Below are positions 1 to 6,385 of a stretch of DNA of 17,999 nucleotides, piece by piece. Position numbers and translations under genes: made by a program. The DNA lies in contig CAJUQF010000036.1 of NCBI GenBank assembly GCA_910588315.1, positions 1 to 17,999 on the forward strand, given 5' to 3'. Position 1 is the first letter of the stretch, and the number at the start of each line of letters is the position of its first letter. Below the pieces are notes generated by a model, which made no database searches, was not told the origin of the DNA, and saw only the letters and a list, made by a program, of their open reading frames with translations. Source of the DNA: an uncultured Christensenellaceae bacterium (lineage in GTDB: Bacteria > Bacillota > Clostridia > Christensenellales > Pumilibacteraceae).

Positions 1-7
1 GAGTAAT

Positions 8-29
8 GGCAGGCAAGGGTCTGCCTGCC
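8..29. repeat. Short perfect hairpin (8-bp inverted repeat)
   Basis: GGCAGGCA at 8-15 is exactly complementary to TGCCTGCC at 22-29, with a 6-base loop. It lies at the window edge, downstream of the leftward operon. There is no T-run on either side, so it is a poor intrinsic terminator. It may be part of an intergenic repeat that extends beyond the window. Confidence 0.45.
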
Positions 30-66
30 CTACAAAGTACACAATTAACGGCATTGATTGTAACAA

Positions 67-143
67 AGATTTCTCCGCTCCGCTAACGCTCCTGTCGAAA
101 AGCCTATATATTTACTTGTCATTTCGAGCTTGTCGAGAAATCT
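67..143. repeat. Nested inverted-repeat (MITE/REP-like) intergenic element
   Basis: AGATTTCTC at 67-75 pairs exactly with GAGAAATCT at 135-143. Inside this, TCGAAA at 95-100 pairs with TTTCGA at 122-127. The segment GTCATTTCGAGC..GTCGAGAAATCT resembles small palindromic repeats that are dispersed in intergenic DNA of many uncultivated bacteria; that resemblance is from memory and was not searched. The element sits just past the stop of the 126-residue gene. It could fold in the transcript and protect or end the leftward mRNA, but this is inference. Confidence 0.45.
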
Positions 144-154
144 AATAAATAATA

Positions 155-535
155 TCACATATCGAAATTCGATTCGAGGATATATAAAAATATCGTGCCG
201 AGAAATGCGATAACGTCGTCCGGTTTTTTACTGTGCGGCATGAACAAATCGTCCGGGCTGTAATACTTATTGAAAGTTTCGTCTATTGCCGGGTCGAGAT
301 CGTCGACGGTGCGGCGTAAATCGGTCAGCACGTTTGCTGTACTCGTATTTTCCGATCGTGCAATTATCTCGCACGCGCCGGCGACATCGGGTACGCCGCG
401 CGATATCAAAATGACGGCGCCGCGCAGTCTTTTGTAGCTTGTCGACGACTTGTCTATATCGAGCCTGTACAAGAACAGATCGGCGAGCCGACGCAATAAC
501 GTATCGTTTAAAAATTCGTAGTAGTTTTGCGACAT
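155..535 (-). CDS. Small protein resembling a Spo0A C-terminal (Spo0A_C) DNA-binding domain
   Basis: This 126-residue protein is soluble, with no signal peptide or membrane segment. It is the last gene of the leftward operon, starting 9 bases after the recombinase stop. No Shine-Dalgarno is visible before its ATG, so coupled or leaderless-like initiation is likely. Its pattern resembles the Spo0A effector domain: a 'SYKRLRGAVIL' segment near residues 33-43 (Spo0A has a K-x-Y-x-x-LR-x-AI helix), then 'NTSTANVLTDLRRTVDD' near 63-79 (Spo0A has an NTT..RVERAIRHAI recognition helix), and 'KKPDDVIAFLGTIFLYI' near the C-terminus (Spo0A ends KPTNSEFIA..A). The receiver domain is absent. The arginines that contact the 0A box are not clearly conserved, so DNA-binding activity is uncertain. 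The assignment is by eye. The alternative is an unrelated helical accessory protein of the recombinase. That it is a gene is much surer than the fold. Confidence 0.75.
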   Translation of the reverse strand: MSQNYYEFLNDTLLRRLADLFLYRLDIDKSSTSYKRLRGAVILISRGVPDVAGACEIIARSENTSTANVLTDLRRTVDDLDPAIDETFNKYYSPDDLFMPHSKKPDDVIAFLGTIFLYILESNFDM

Positions 536-544
536 TATATAAGT

Positions 545-1648
545 TTATTCGGCGCCGTCATCATCGGCATCGCCGCTGTTGCCGTCCGTATCGCGGTCGC
601 GCAGTTTGACTTTGTTTACGACGTCGCGGCGAATGTCGTCGCTCATGGCTGCGTAATGTTTGCGCGTCGTATTAACGTCCTTGTGACCGAGAACGTCCGC
701 TACGACAAAGATGTCGTGTGTTTCGTGGTACAGATTGGTCCCGTACGTGCTGCGCAGTTTGTGCGGAGTGATCTTTTTGAACGGGGTAGTGACTTTGGCG
801 TACTTCTTGACCATGAGCTGCACGGCGCGCGGCGTCATGCGGCCGCCCTTGCCGGAGATGAACAGCGCGTCGCGGTCGTAAACGCGTTTGCCGAACGGCG
901 TGTTGTCCGTGATCTGATCGTCCAGCCAATCGATATACCGTCTGAGCGCGTCCGCCACTTCGTCGGAGAAATACAGTACGGACGTGTTGCCGCCCTTGCG
1001 CGTGACCACAAAACTGTTGTCGTCGAAATTTATATCGTTGCGGTTGAGTCCGACGCATTCGCTTATACGAATACCGGTACCCAAAAACAGCGACAGCATA
1101 GCTTCGTCGCGTATCGCCGTCGCGTCGTGGAACGCCTTTTGTCTGCCGCGAAGATTGTCGCCGTTCTCCGCCTCGTCGAGAATGTCCACGACCTCGTTGA
1201 CGTCCAGACGGATTATCGGTTTTTGATGTATCTTGGGCGTATCCACCTTTGTCATAACGTCGAACTCGAGCTTTTCGCGCTTGTAGAAATACTTGAACAT
1301 GGCGCGCAGCGACGAGACCTTGCGCTCTTTTGCGTGTTCCTTGCACGCGTGTTTTTTGCCGTCGATGGAATATGCCGACAGGTAATCGATAAACGATTCG
1401 ATATCGGTAGGGGTAAGCCGCGCGAGATGTTCGACCGTAAGGTCGATGATCATTACGTCGCGGAACTTCTTTTTAACGAGATAATCGCAAAAGACCCGAA
1501 TATCACGCAGATATCCGAGCCTTGTAAGCGGCATTGTTCGCATCGATATACCGACGTTGAACTCCCGCGCGAATTCGGGCAGAGTGTCGAGAACGGCGTC
1601 TATCGCTTGCAATGTTTTTTCGTTTCTTTCTTCGAAGTAAGCGCTCAT
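545..1648 (-). CDS. Tyrosine recombinase/integrase (XerC/XerD-like)
   Basis: This is a 367-residue site-specific recombinase of the phage-integrase/Xer superfamily, which cuts and rejoins DNA through a 3'-phosphotyrosine intermediate. The N-terminal part (about 35-135) is the SAM-like core-binding domain. The catalytic domain spans about 145-345, and every catalytic residue can be seen: Arg194 in 'GTGIRISE', Lys218 in 'VTRKGGN', the His296-x-x-Arg299 box in 'PHKLRST', His322 in 'LGHKD', and nucleophile Tyr332 in 'TTRKHYA'. It therefore looks active. A short Asp-rich tail ('DADDDGAE') follows. The start lies 15 bases after the PadR stop with only a weak ribosome site, suggesting translational coupling. 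Its length exceeds the roughly 300 residues of chromosomal XerC/D, and no attachment sites or phage genes adjoin it. The target may be the chromosome dimer site or a local element; the sequence does not say which. Confidence 0.93.
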   Translation of the reverse strand: MSAYFEERNEKTLQAIDAVLDTLPEFAREFNVGISMRTMPLTRLGYLRDIRVFCDYLVKKKFRDVMIIDLTVEHLARLTPTDIESFIDYLSAYSIDGKKHACKEHAKERKVSSLRAMFKYFYKREKLEFDVMTKVDTPKIHQKPIIRLDVNEVVDILDEAENGDNLRGRQKAFHDATAIRDEAMLSLFLGTGIRISECVGLNRNDINFDDNSFVVTRKGGNTSVLYFSDEVADALRRYIDWLDDQITDNTPFGKRVYDRDALFISGKGGRMTPRAVQLMVKKYAKVTTPFKKITPHKLRSTYGTNLYHETHDIFVVADVLGHKDVNTTRKHYAAMSDDIRRDVVNKVKLRDRDTDGNSGDADDDGAE

Positions 1649-1663
1649 CGTAAATGCGGATCG

Positions 1664-3277
1664 TTATTCTCTGTAATCCGCGTAGTTGCCCGATTTTAAA
1701 AGATTCATAAATATCATTTGACTTATCGGTATGAATATCGCGTACGCGCAGGGGAGAACGAGCGACGGAATGTAGTCTGCCGAGAATCCGACGGGCATGC
1801 CCCAAATAAGGTTGAGACAGTATACGATAACGGCGACTTGGATCATGATCACCGTGCGTATTATCATAGAAACTTTGTAATTAACGTTGATACGCTTGCG
1901 CTTGTCCGGATTGGTCGCGTACGCCGTGACCGCGCACAGTATCATCGCGACGGGCAGCAGCCCTGCGAAAATATATAAAATATAATCGTATTTCATTCTG
2001 ATGCCGCAGCCCCAAACGAAAGTCACAAACAGAATGAGTCCGACTGCAAACATCGCCGCACACAGCACCGTGTAGTGCATGAGCCACAGACGGTTGGAAA
2101 AATAATAGTTGTTTTTGGCGTATTCCTTGGCGGAATCGTTATGATTTCGTATCTTGACGTCGTTGCCGAGTTCGCGAACGGCTTGCTCGACTTTACCGAG
2201 CGCGCCGTATTCGTTGCGTTCGGCTGCGGCGGTCGCCGCCTGCTCTACGGTCTGCGCGCTTTGCACGTCGTTATCGGCAGTGCGGATATCCGGTGTCGCG
2301 ACTTCGAATCTGTCGACGAGATCGCCGAGTACGGTCTGATATTCGCGTCGCGCCTCGCTTTCTTCGTCCGCGGTGTATATAGTTGCGGGCGGTGCGGGCG
2401 GAACGGTATTTGCTATCTGTTTGCTCGCGGTCTGAGCGACGGGCGCGGGACGTACGGGTACCGGTTCCGCCGCGACAGGCTTGACGGGTGCGGGCGGGGG
2501 AGCGGTGTACGTTACCGGCGGTGCGCTCTGCACGACTTCGCGTTTTTCACTTTCGACGGACTCGGATTTTTTATGCGCGTCGAAATAACTCTCTCCGGTC
2601 TCGGCGGCGTAGTATCTGTCTATGATCTCTCGCGGATCGAGCGCGGCGCGCGCGGATCCTTGTTCGATCTCGTTTTGTTCTGCGGGGTTTACCGGCTGTT
2701 TGTCGGGTGTGAACGTGTTTTCGTCGGGTACGGGTAGAGGCTCGACAAGTCCGTCGTCGCTCGTTTCGGGTTCCGTTTCGTATACGGTCTGCGCGTCTGT
2801 CGCGTCGGTTATTTCCGGTTCTTCTTTATCGATTACGTGACGATCTTCCTGTTTTTTGGGCTTGCGTACCGGCTTGCGCTTGGGCAGGGCATAGCCCTCT
2901 TCTTCGACGTCCGAATAATCGTCTTGCGGCTGAATGTATACGCCGGGTTCGCCGCCCGTAATAAGTTCGCCGAACAACGCGTTTGCGCGTTCGAACTCGC
3001 TCTTGTATTTTAAGAAAACTTCCTTGCCGCTGTCGGTAAGCGAATAATATTTGCGTCTGCCGCCGTCGGATTCGGACGAATCCCAATATGACGATATAAA
3101 GCCCTGCTTTTCGAGCCTTTTAAGGCAAGCGTAAACGGTGGGTTGTTTGATCTCCCACTGTCCGTCGCCGCGCGAATTGATCTGCTTTATCAAATCATAT
3201 CCGTAACGGTCGCCTTCGTACAATACCTTTAATATTATGGTATCTACATTTCCGCGAATCAAATCGCTTTCAGCCAT
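1664..3277 (-). CDS. PadR-family winged-helix regulator fused to a four-helix membrane domain
   Basis: Residues 1-100 are a typical PadR domain: 'ILKVLYEGDRYGYDLIKQI', the recognition helix 'IKQPTVYACLKRLEKQGFI', and the wing 'GGRRKYYSLTDSGKE'. PadR proteins usually end after 100-180 residues. Here a long linker (about 110-390) follows, acidic at first and then Pro/Ala/Val-rich ('APPPAPVKPVAAEPVPV'). The C-terminal 140 residues hold four strong hydrophobic helices near 398-422, 430-453, 468-492 and 503-526. A membrane-tethered DNA-binding protein is the natural reading: the DNA-binding end stays in the cytoplasm and the membrane part may sense a signal. I chose ATG at 3277 (MAESDL). A GTG six bases upstream is also open, but it overlaps the AGGTAGGTG stretch that serves as the ribosome site. 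The gene heads a leftward operon and is divergent from the giant surface-protein gene. The ligand and target are unknown. Confidence 0.88.
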   Translation of the reverse strand: MAESDLIRGNVDTIILKVLYEGDRYGYDLIKQINSRGDGQWEIKQPTVYACLKRLEKQGFISSYWDSSESDGGRRKYYSLTDSGKEVFLKYKSEFERANALFGELITGGEPGVYIQPQDDYSDVEEEGYALPKRKPVRKPKKQEDRHVIDKEEPEITDATDAQTVYETEPETSDDGLVEPLPVPDENTFTPDKQPVNPAEQNEIEQGSARAALDPREIIDRYYAAETGESYFDAHKKSESVESEKREVVQSAPPVTYTAPPPAPVKPVAAEPVPVRPAPVAQTASKQIANTVPPAPPATIYTADEESEARREYQTVLGDLVDRFEVATPDIRTADNDVQSAQTVEQAATAAAERNEYGALGKVEQAVRELGNDVKIRNHNDSAKEYAKNNYYFSNRLWLMHYTVLCAAMFAVGLILFVTFVWGCGIRMKYDYILYIFAGLLPVAMILCAVTAYATNPDKRKRINVNYKVSMIIRTVIMIQVAVIVYCLNLIWGMPVGFSADYIPSLVLPCAYAIFIPISQMIFMNLLKSGNYADYRE

Positions 3278-3332
3278 ATACACCTACCTATGTATGCGGT
3301 GCTAACCAACGGAATCGACACCGTGCAATACA

Positions 3333-3361
3333 ATTATACAATACAAATCGGCTTATGTCAA
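3333..3361 (-). promoter_or_regulatory. Consensus SigA promoter of the padR-recombinase operon
   Basis: Read on the minus strand, TTGACA (3361-3356) and TATAAT (3338-3333) match both consensus hexamers perfectly and are separated by exactly 17 bases. Transcription would start near 3326, giving a leader of about 50 bases before the padR ATG. Two direct copies of CAATACAA (plus strand, 3326-3333 and 3339-3346) flank the -10 box and could be an operator, perhaps for autorepression. Confidence 0.85.
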
Positions 3362-3595
3362 TGTTTTTTTGCGAATTGAATGACAAAATACGGTATACCG
3401 ACGCGAAAATAAGCGGCTTATTTGGTGGTCTGTGTCGAAACGTCATGCGCCGTCTCGCAGCAAATCGGCTTGTATCGCAACGCTTGCAACCGGCATATCA
3501 CGATAGCGGACGGGTCCGACATTCGTTTTAAACGCTTTTGACATATTATAAAATCTATTTTTGCCGACATATTTCCACTTTTTGCCTTAAATGTA
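3362..3595. other. Intergenic stretch without a recognised gene
   Basis: This is the middle of the 400-base divergent region between the two promoters. I see no convincing coding frame, tRNA, riboswitch or terminator. A second TTGACA occurs at 3538-3543, but no -10 lies at a suitable distance from it. The AT-rich end (3537-3595) could act as an upstream activator region for the rightward promoter. Confidence 0.5.
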
Positions 3596-3624
3596 TTGAC
3601 AAATTATGAACAAATTGTTAATAT
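3596..3624 (+). promoter_or_regulatory. Probable SigA promoter of the giant surface-protein gene
   Basis: TTGACA at 3596-3601 is a perfect -35. A 17-base spacer leads to TAATAT at 3619-3624, a weak -10. TATTAT at 3622-3627 is an alternative with a 20-base spacer. The first copy of a 21-bp direct repeat fills the spacer, so a protein bound there would block RNA polymerase. A good -35 with a poor -10 and an operator-like spacer suggests a regulated promoter. Confidence 0.6.
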
Positions 3625-3662
3625 TATTATGTATATCCATTAAATTATGAACAAATTGTTAA
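3601..3662. repeat. Two exact 21-bp direct repeats, candidate operator pair
   Basis: The same 21 bases, containing ATGAACAAATTGTTAA, occur at 3601-3621 and 3642-3662. The copies are 41 bases apart start to start, close to four helical turns, so both lie on nearly the same DNA face. Each contains the dyad AACAA-A-TTGTT. Copy 1 lies between the -35 and -10 boxes and copy 2 lies in the untranslated leader. This is the geometry of a cooperative repressor site. The binding protein is unknown; the divergent PadR protein is a candidate from position alone. Confidence 0.7.
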
Positions 3663-3670
3663 CAAGTCGA

Positions 3671-3678
3671 AAGAGGTG
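3671..3678 (+). promoter_or_regulatory. Ribosome binding site of the giant gene
   Basis: AAGAGGTG lies five bases before ATG 3684 and fixes the start of the first half of the giant gene. No comparable site precedes the second half at 6386. Confidence 0.75.
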
Positions 3679-3683
3679 CGTGT

Positions 3684-6341
3684 ATGGGACACCAAGAAAA
3701 TAATACATATAAAAGACATGGAATATGGCGCAGGGCAGTATTGCTCGCGGCGGCACTTGTTACGGCATTAGCCGTAGCGGTGACGTTTGTATTGTGCTAC
3801 GACGGCTCGAAGCCGATAGTATCCGATGCTTCGGTCGACAGCGGCATACATACGTCGGCGACATATACAAATAAGACAGGCGATTTGACCGGGCAAATAC
3901 TAAATAACGATATACTCGAATATTCGGCAGGTACTTATTACAGTGTACAACTTCCGATGGGTACATATAAATTGGAAGTGTGGGGCGCAAAGGGCGGCAA
4001 CGGAACCAGCAGCGTTGCGGGCGGCAACGGCGGTTATTCGTACGGAACATATCAGGTTACAGCCGCAAAACAACAGATATACATATACGTCGGCGGTATG
4101 GGTGTCAACGGCGACAGCACATCGAGTTCGTCTCATGCCGGCGGATATAACGGCGGCGGCACGAGTTTGTATAACGGTGCGTCCGGCGGCGGTGCAACTC
4201 ATATCGCTACTGCAAGCGGTCTTTTGAGTTCGCTTTCCGGTAATACGGGTGCTATTCTTATTGTTGCCGGTGGCGGTGGCGGCGCTCAGGCAAAAGCCGG
4301 CGGGCCCGGCGGCGGCGGCAATACCAACGGCGGAGCATGTCCGGCTACTTCTTACGGTTCCGGTGGTTGCGGCGGCGGTACCGGCGGCCCGCACGGAGCG
4401 CCCAACAACAGTCACAATACAACTACAAACGCCGGTTCGTTCGGTCAGGGCGGTGCAGCCTCTAAGGGCGGCGACGGTAACTGCGGCGGCGGTGGCGGCG
4501 GCGGTTATTACGGCGGTTGCGGCGTTACGACCGACGGTTCGGTCTATGACGATAAGGGCGGCGGCGGCGGTTCCGGTTATGTTAAAAATACTTTGACAAC
4601 GCCAGGCGGCTCGAATGGAAGCAGAGCGGCGGCAGGACTTGCTCGAATTACGGCTTTAAACGTAAATAGCCCTCCTACGCCTGTAGCTAACGTTTCCAAA
4701 ACGGTAAATGCACGTGGTATCGCGAGTTCCGTAAAGGTGACTTCGTCTGAGCTTGCGACCGATCCAGAAGGCACGGCGGTATATTTCAGTAACGGTACAT
4801 CGGGCAACTATGACGATATGACTCAAACCGCCAATACCGGATTGTTCTATACCTCGGCATGTACGTCGGCAGTATCTGCAAGTAAATATTTTACTTGGAC
4901 ATGGCAAAGTAAGCAGCAGTTGACGCTTACCGGAGTCGTTCAATTCCCGCGCGCCGGTGTCGACGGCGCTACCGCGAGCGGTAATAATGTAATAATTACC
5001 TTATATACAAAGGTAAGAGATAGTTTCGGTTCGACTGCCAATCGCGGTATAAATACCGTGTCGTTTAAAGTGACGGTCACGGCAAGTACCGTTTCGCTAA
5101 ATACAGGTGTTGTTTCCGGTGCGAGTAATGTGGGGACGTCCGCAAACATCGCCGCGCCCGACAATCCGGCAGACGCTACGGGAATATATAATCCAAACGG
5201 ACCAAATATTCAAACGATATTTATCAAACAGCCGTTGGTAGTAGGATATGACTATACTACTATAACTGCGGCAAGCCTTGTTTCCGGCTCGTCGATAACG
5301 ACTAATCATGATATTGCGCTTATTTCCATAGACAATACCGCTAATATTACCGGTGCGTCGCGCAAATATATGGTAAAAGAAGTTGACGCGGGTACAAATA
5401 AAATAACGGCGTACAATACGAGCAAGACGCTTATTTCAAATGCGTATTCGCAATTGACTTTGCATTGTCTGTCTCCGGACCCGAATTACCAGGTTTTGCC
5501 GATAACGGTATATGTTGTTGAAAAAACGACGGCTTACGGTTCATCGTATAACAATACGGTGCCCAATATCGCCGCGATACCGTTGCAGATAGTTTTCAAG
5601 ATGGAAAACACCCGTCCTATATTGAAGAGCGGGCAGAGCAACGTTGTTAACCTGAATGTGGGGCAAACCGCATCGCTCGAACTTAATACTTACTTCTACG
5701 ACGAGGACGCGAAGGATACGGGGATAAACGCCTCCACGCATACGATCACGGAAGTGATATTGCCCACGCACGAGTTTGTTCTCATCAACAAGCAAAAGAC
5801 GGTAATAGCGCCCGCCGCGCCCAATAATGCTTACTACAATTTGGGATATACCGCAGGCACTACCGAAGGCGGCACGCCGTTTACGTCCACCGCGCAAAAC
5901 GCGTCGATACCGACGGGATTTGCAGGCAAAGAGAATATCGTCTATAACGCCACTGCGCCGTTCGCGGGAACTTCGCGCGAACAGGCGTTTATGAGCTTTA
6001 CATATTCGGGTGCGACGCTCACCGTTACGGGACTCAGATCGAGTTTTTCGCAATACACGTCATCGAGAGCAAACACCGCGCCCGGACATTTCTATTTATT
6101 ATTGCATATAAGAGACCAGCGCGAGGTCGCCGATAACGGTATTTGGCTGCCGCTGGCTTTCACCGTCGGCAAAGAACCCGATAATACTTCGCATGCGCCG
6201 GTCGATACGGGTACCGATCCGTCGTCGTCCGTAACCGGTCAGGCAAAGACAAACGCATATCCGGTAGCGTCCGGTGTCGCTAACGATACATTTTATTTCG
6301 CGCCGATGGCGGTAAGCACTTCCGGCATGAACGTGATTTAA
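3684..6341 (+). CDS. Giant surface protein, N-terminal part: export signal, ALK-type glycine-rich domain, Ig/cadherin-like repeats
   Basis: This 885-residue frame begins with a basic N-terminus and a hydrophobic segment at about 17-38 ('RRAVLLAAALVTALAVAVTF'), a signal peptide or anchor. 'FVLC' at 35-38 is a poor lipobox. Residues about 85-325 form a glycine-rich domain of the Gly_rich/ALK-LTK type: 'YKLEVWGAKGG', 'QQIYIYVGGMG', 'GGYNGGG', 'ILIVAGGGGG', 'GGGGGGGYYGG' and 'GGGGGSGYV' occur in the order expected for that fold. Extracellular repeats follow, beginning near residues 328 (NSPPTPV), 641 (NTRPIL) and 835 (NTSHAPV), with acidic motifs such as 'ATDPEGT' and 'FYDEDAKD' that resemble cadherin/Ig-like modules. 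The frame stops in the middle of a repeat unit without a wall anchor or C-terminal helix. This supports it being the first part of one gene that continues in the frame ending at 15529. The likely role is a surface adhesin or structural protein; the ligand is unknown. Confidence 0.88.
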   Translation: MGHQENNTYKRHGIWRRAVLLAAALVTALAVAVTFVLCYDGSKPIVSDASVDSGIHTSATYTNKTGDLTGQILNNDILEYSAGTYYSVQLPMGTYKLEVWGAKGGNGTSSVAGGNGGYSYGTYQVTAAKQQIYIYVGGMGVNGDSTSSSSHAGGYNGGGTSLYNGASGGGATHIATASGLLSSLSGNTGAILIVAGGGGGAQAKAGGPGGGGNTNGGACPATSYGSGGCGGGTGGPHGAPNNSHNTTTNAGSFGQGGAASKGGDGNCGGGGGGGYYGGCGVTTDGSVYDDKGGGGGSGYVKNTLTTPGGSNGSRAAAGLARITALNVNSPPTPVANVSKTVNARGIASSVKVTSSELATDPEGTAVYFSNGTSGNYDDMTQTANTGLFYTSACTSAVSASKYFTWTWQSKQQLTLTGVVQFPRAGVDGATASGNNVIITLYTKVRDSFGSTANRGINTVSFKVTVTASTVSLNTGVVSGASNVGTSANIAAPDNPADATGIYNPNGPNIQTIFIKQPLVVGYDYTTITAASLVSGSSITTNHDIALISIDNTANITGASRKYMVKEVDAGTNKITAYNTSKTLISNAYSQLTLHCLSPDPNYQVLPITVYVVEKTTAYGSSYNNTVPNIAAIPLQIVFKMENTRPILKSGQSNVVNLNVGQTASLELNTYFYDEDAKDTGINASTHTITEVILPTHEFVLINKQKTVIAPAAPNNAYYNLGYTAGTTEGGTPFTSTAQNASIPTGFAGKENIVYNATAPFAGTSREQAFMSFTYSGATLTVTGLRSSFSQYTSSRANTAPGHFYLLLHIRDQREVADNGIWLPLAFTVGKEPDNTSHAPVDTGTDPSSSVTGQAKTNAYPVASGVANDTFYFAPMAVSTSGMNVI
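6284..6341 (+). other. Frame break joining the two parts of the giant gene
   Basis: The first frame ends at TAA 6339-6341. The second frame, shifted by -1, is open from 6284. Within the overlap the sensible protein path runs '..FYFAPMAVSTSGMN' and then '..DLNDCGIDYPGGGKLNEM', which places the break near 6330-6338. Restoring one missing base would fuse the frames. No in-phase X-XXY-YYZ slippery heptamer, homopolymer tract or short tandem repeat lies here. A simple deletion (real mutation) or a lost base in assembly is therefore likelier than programmed frameshifting or slipped-strand switching. Confidence 0.75.
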
Positions 6342-6385
6342 ACGATTGCGGCATAGACTATCCGGGCGGCGGTAAGCTCAACGAG

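Noticed and set aside
1..154. CRISPR array or tRNA attachment site near the recombinase operon
   Set aside because: There are no regularly spaced repeats and no tRNA cloverleaf. The palindromes are of unequal type and spacing.
527..1699. 390-residue open frame on the plus strand opposite the recombinase
   Set aside because: It is a shadow of the recombinase gene, with an unlikely composition rich in Val/Arg/Ala, no domain and no ribosome site. The minus-strand frame carries all catalytic residues.
545..3277. Prophage or integrative element border
   Set aside because: Apart from the recombinase there are no phage, plasmid, relaxase or toxin genes in the window, and the opposite side is housekeeping ispF-ktrB-ktrA.
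3601..3662. DnaA boxes or a replication origin in the AT-rich repeats
   Set aside because: TTATGAACA differs from TTATCCACA at two core positions, there is no dnaA/dnaN nearby, and the repeats fit a promoter operator better.
3284..3683. Invertible promoter or recombinase attachment sites in the divergent region
   Set aside because: The only long repeat is direct, not inverted, and lies entirely on one side. No inverted pair bounding a promoter was found by eye.
3684..3800. Lipoprotein signal peptide on the giant protein ('FVLC' at residues 35-38)
   Set aside because: The residues before Cys do not fit the lipobox (a small residue is expected at -1, but Leu is present), and the protein has its own C-terminal membrane helix.
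6337..6343. TTTAAAC, the coronavirus-type -1 frameshift heptamer, exactly at the frame break of the giant gene
   Set aside because: It is out of phase. TTA-AAC codons fall in the downstream frame, while the upstream frame reads ATT-TAA here. A ribosome arriving from the first part would not have tRNAs on the slippery codons, so programmed frameshifting is not supported.
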